This document shows positions 5,514-6,103 of a DNA stretch of 6,103 nucleotides, one piece after another. The notes under the pieces were generated by a model, which was not told the origin of the DNA, did not search any database, and worked only from the letters and a program-made list of their open reading frames with translations. How positions within the stretch are numbered: the stretch's first letter is position 1; the number at the start of each line of letters is the position of its first letter. The position numbers and the translations under genes were made by a program. The stretch comes from Micrococcales bacterium (GTDB lineage Bacteria > Actinomycetota > Actinomycetes > Actinomycetales > Cellulomonadaceae), in NCBI GenBank assembly GCA_009783975.1, contig WRCL01000125.1, positions 1 through 6,103 of the forward strand, given 5' to 3'.

Positions 5514-6103
5514 TCATTGTGGGTCGAGAGTCTCGGTGTCGAAGGCAACGAGGTTGCGCGTCTTGCTGGAGATCTCGACGCCGAGGAGGTGGATGGGTGT
5601 GCCACCGCCGTACTTGTCGGCGTACCCGCGGTCTTTGATCTGGTCGAGGGCGCTGCCAGGGGGCTGGTCGACCTTGAGCTCGATCAGGTACAGGTGTGCG
5701 CCGGCCCGGACGGCCAGGTCGAGGCGGCCGTGGTTCGAGGAGTCTTCGGGGATGGGTTCCAGGCCGGTGGCAGCCAGGGCCGCGTAGAACACGGACGAGT
5801 AAAACCCCTCGTACTCGGCGATGTCGTTCTTGGTGTACCAGTTGTACGGGATCCCGGCGAACAATGACGTGAAGAATTCGCCGAGGGCGGCCAGGTCCCC
5901 AGCTTCGAGGATCACCCGCAGGCGCCGGCGGTTGTCGTCGACGCCGGCTGGGTTGTTGCTCAGCCAGCCGAGCAGGACGCAGTTCAGCGCACTGCGGACC
6001 TCGCGGTTCGGGTAGCCCAAGATGTAGAAAGTCTCGCCGCCGACGAGCTCGGTGCCGGTGATCGTGAGGTAGCCGGTCTGGAACAGCAGGGCCTCGACGC
6101 TCA
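5514..6103 (-). CDS. AAA-ATPase-like / PD-(D/E)XK nuclease-like protein of the DUF1703 type, C-terminal part only
   Basis: The frame is open to the right edge, so the start and the N-terminal AAA-ATPase-like part lie outside the window; 195 residues are visible. The first visible residues (SVEALLFQTGYLTITG, then FYILGYPNREVRSAL) are the junction segment typical of this family, between the ATPase-like domain and the nuclease-like domain. A PDDEXK_9-like domain follows: GRLDLAV supplies the Asp (codon at 5718-5720) and YLIELKV the E-x-K (codons at 5673-5681). The pattern IKDRGYADKYGGG and GVEISSKTRNLVAF also matches. The biochemical role of this family is not established; it is common, often in many copies, in gut and oral bacteria. 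The stop is only 7 bases from that of cmk-plsC, on the opposite strand. It looks less GC-rich than the operon and interrupts the expected cmk-der order, so it may have been acquired. A TTG at 6018-6020 is internal and not the real start. Confidence 0.85.
   Translation of the reverse strand, partial: SVEALLFQTGYLTITGTELVGGETFYILGYPNREVRSALNCVLLGWLSNNPAGVDDNRRRLRVILEAGDLAALGEFFTSLFAGIPYNWYTKNDIAEYEGFYSSVFYAALAATGLEPIPEDSSNHGRLDLAVRAGAHLYLIELKVDQPPGSALDQIKDRGYADKYGGGTPIHLLGVEISSKTRNLVAFDTETLDPQ

Noticed and set aside
5821..6015. Small plus-strand open frame of 64 residues
   Set aside because: It lies opposite the DUF1703-type gene, whose minus-strand frame has clear family motifs; the plus-strand product looks like a shadow.

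Overview
The window is very GC-rich and almost entirely coding. It reads as a high-GC Actinomycetota (actinobacterial) chromosome. The best evidence is gene order: parA-like ATPase, scpA, scpB, rluB, cmk matches the conserved actinobacterial block (in Mycobacterium tuberculosis, Rv1708 to Rv1712, followed by engA/der). Here a prephenate dehydrogenase gene (tyrA) sits between rluB and cmk. I cannot name a genus from sequence alone.

Layout, left to right. The left edge cuts into a ParA/Soj-like ATPase gene that carries an in-frame TAG at 305-307, with well-conserved ParA sequence continuing in the same frame to a TGA at 482-484. It is therefore a probable pseudogene or contains a sequencing error. 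Next comes a tightly packed plus-strand operon: scpA (522-1367), scpB (1364-1996), rluB (1993-2805) and tyrA (2802-3923). Each junction is a 4-base ATGA or GTGA overlap. A 74-base gap (3924-3997) follows, holding an 8-bp perfect inverted repeat and a short direct repeat. Then comes a long gene (3998-5506) that joins a cytidylate kinase domain to a PlsC-type acyltransferase domain through an Ala/Pro-rich linker. On the minus strand, converging with only 7 bases between the stop codons, is the C-terminal part of an AAA-ATPase-like/PD-(D/E)XK (DUF1703-type) protein that runs off the right edge. In the usual actinobacterial order der would be expected here.

Functionally the operon mixes chromosome organisation (ParA-like, ScpA and ScpB, the SMC partners), 23S rRNA pseudouridylation (RluB), tyrosine biosynthesis (TyrA), and pyrimidine nucleotide plus phospholipid metabolism (Cmk-PlsC). 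These are core growth functions, probably co-transcribed. The only accessory-looking gene is the DUF1703-type one at the right edge. I saw no RNA genes, CRISPR array or insertion sequence, and no clear new multi-gene system. The points most worth a second look are the interrupted parA, the Cmk-PlsC fusion, the structured gap in front of it, and the break in synteny after it.
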